From contig JAKQNL010000132.1 in the NCBI GenBank assembly GCA_029565815.1, forward strand, positions 1-7,074: DNA of 7,074 nucleotides, written 5' to 3'. Below, piece after piece: positions 6,036 through 7,074 of this stretch (the stretch's first letter is position 1; every line of letters begins with the position of its first letter). The notes under the pieces are model-generated. The model was not told the DNA's origin. It saw only the letters and a program-made list of their open reading frames with translations, and did no database searches. The translations under genes were made by a program, and so were the position numbers. Origin of the DNA: Spirochaetota bacterium (lineage in GTDB: Bacteria; Spirochaetota; Spirochaetia; Treponematales; UBA12059).

Positions 6036-7074
6036 TAGCGTTTGTCATAGCCCTGGGCGGCCTTGTCGCCGTTACCGTCATTATCCAGCTCTTGACCAAC
6101 ATGAAAATCGTTGGCGGCAACGAGCTTGGCGTGGTTACCGGTTCGAGCGGCGACAAGGGTTTCCGTACCCTGTCCGGCGGCCGCGCATTCATCATCCCGT
6201 TGTTACAGCGTTTTAACAAATTTGATCTAACGCCAATCACCATCGAGGTGGTAGTGGATTCGGCCATCGCAGCGGGCATAGTCCCGCTCAATGTGAAGGC
6301 AACTGTGTCATTCGCAATCGCGGGCAACGAGGCAGGACGATCCCATGCGGTAACGCGCATTCTGGATTTGGCTTCCAACCGCGAAAACATGAGCAAGATT
6401 GCCGGCGACATCATCGAGGGCCATTTGCGCGACTCCATCGCGAGCATGACGCCCGAGCAGGTGATGAAGGACAAAGACATTCTGGTTGCAAAAATGATTA
6501 ACGTGTGCAAGCACGATCTGGAAAACATCGGCATGGAAATAACCACGATGAACATAGCCGATGTGGACGATCACCGCTTGCCGGGCGTTGAGGAACCGGA
6601 TTTGTACATCGCTCTCCTTAAACGCATCCAGTCGGCTAACGCAGAGACCAAAGCCCGCCAGGCTCAGGCGGAAGCAAAAGCAGCGTCCGCTCAGCAGTCC
6701 GAAGCACGCCGCGCGGAAACCGAGGTGAAAAACCTAAAGAACGAACTGGAGCGCTTAAAGGCGGATGTTCGCGTTCGTTTGGCTCAGGAAAACCAGCGGC
6801 TTAAAGTTGGTGTGGAGCAGGAAGCCGCCAACGCCCGGGCCCGCGTTTCCGGCATCAAGGCCGAGGTTGAAGCCGAGCACAAGAACATCGAGATGCTTCA
6901 TAACCGCTACAAGGCCGAGGTTGTAACGCCTGCGCAGGGCCAGAGCGAAAAGTCCGTGCTCAATGCAAAAGCGGAAGTGGCAGCCTGGAAGGGCGTCGCC
7001 CAGGCAGAACTGGATCAATTGGGCATAACCCTACACACCATGAAAACGGCCGGCAAGGAAGCACGTCGCGCATG
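6032..7074 (+). CDS. SPFH/band 7 (flotillin-like) protein, second of two, partial at window end
   Basis: The frame is open from ATG 6032 to the last base: 347 codons with no stop. An N-terminal membrane segment (about 2-22) is followed by an SPFH domain (about 24-180: NELGVVTGSSG, GGRAFIIPLLQRFNKFDLTP, SKIAGDIIEGHLRDSIASMTPEQV, LENIGMEITTMNIADVDD), then a coiled coil rich in Ala, Glu, Lys and Arg (about 195-300). The order VVTG, then 'GGRaFiiP', then 'DL.pI.v.v' matches the preceding SPFH protein, but identity is low, so they are old paralogues rather than a recent duplication. A segment RLPGVEEPD (182-190) sits between the SPFH domain and the coil. Its ATG overlaps the preceding stop as ATGA (6032-6035), and GGGGG at 6021-6025 can serve as ribosome site, so the two are translationally coupled and probably made in fixed ratio as a hetero-oligomer. 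Confidence 0.85.
   Translation, partial: MIAFVIALGGLVAVTVIIQLLTNMKIVGGNELGVVTGSSGDKGFRTLSGGRAFIIPLLQRFNKFDLTPITIEVVVDSAIAAGIVPLNVKATVSFAIAGNEAGRSHAVTRILDLASNRENMSKIAGDIIEGHLRDSIASMTPEQVMKDKDILVAKMINVCKHDLENIGMEITTMNIADVDDHRLPGVEEPDLYIALLKRIQSANAETKARQAQAEAKAASAQQSEARRAETEVKNLKNELERLKADVRVRLAQENQRLKVGVEQEAANARARVSGIKAEVEAEHKNIEMLHNRYKAEVVTPAQGQSEKSVLNAKAEVAAWKGVAQAELDQLGITLHTMKTAGKEARRA

Noticed and set aside
5956..6555. Minus-strand open frame of 199 codons opposite the second SPFH gene
   Set aside because: The plus strand carries an unbroken SPFH frame here; the reverse translation is low-complexity and featureless.

Overview
The window most resembles an accessory or semi-conserved stretch of a bacterial chromosome, probably from the phylum Spirochaetota (Treponema-like). 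This is an inference from three things: two small lipoproteins with loose spirochaete-style lipoboxes, a 'TDPTDADL'-type fibronectin-III domain fused to GLUG repeats (a combination typical of Treponema/Spirochaeta surface lipoproteins), and a two-flotillin plus NfeD cluster. Base composition is moderate to high GC in the plus-strand genes and lower in the minus-strand lipoproteins and the spacer between them. No tRNA, rRNA, CRISPR array or transposase gene was seen.

Left part (1-1846, minus strand). A GLUG-repeat lipoprotein gene enters from beyond base 1 and starts near 1243. Its frame is broken by one in-frame TAA (464-466), after which the same frame stays open to the window edge and still encodes GLUG repeats. 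It has a recognisable sigma70-type promoter (TTGAAA, 17 bp, TATACT). Upstream is an AT-rich spacer with a 152-bp element bounded by perfect 23-bp inverted repeats that begin and end in TA. A third partial copy lies just outside it, and a 14-bp piece of the same motif recurs inside a coding gene 1.2 kb away. Next is a 115-residue minus-strand lipoprotein of unknown function.

Right part (1953-7074, plus strand). Five genes run co-directionally with short gaps or overlaps. They are a secernin/peptidase-C69-like Ntn hydrolase with Ser where the catalytic Cys should be; a leucyl/phenylalanyl-tRNA-protein transferase-like protein lacking the two known catalytic residues; an NfeD-like membrane protein with a long His/Asp-rich loop and no Lys or Arg in it; and two different SPFH (flotillin/band 7) proteins. 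The second SPFH gene overlaps the first by ATGA and runs off the end of the window.

Working model (inference): the two SPFH proteins form a hetero-oligomeric membrane scaffold with the NfeD-like protein as partner. The two upstream enzyme-like proteins, both with altered active sites, may act on peptides or protein N-termini in the same context. A candidate leaderless promoter directly before the NfeD-like gene suggests that the nfeD-SPFH-SPFH part can also be transcribed independently.
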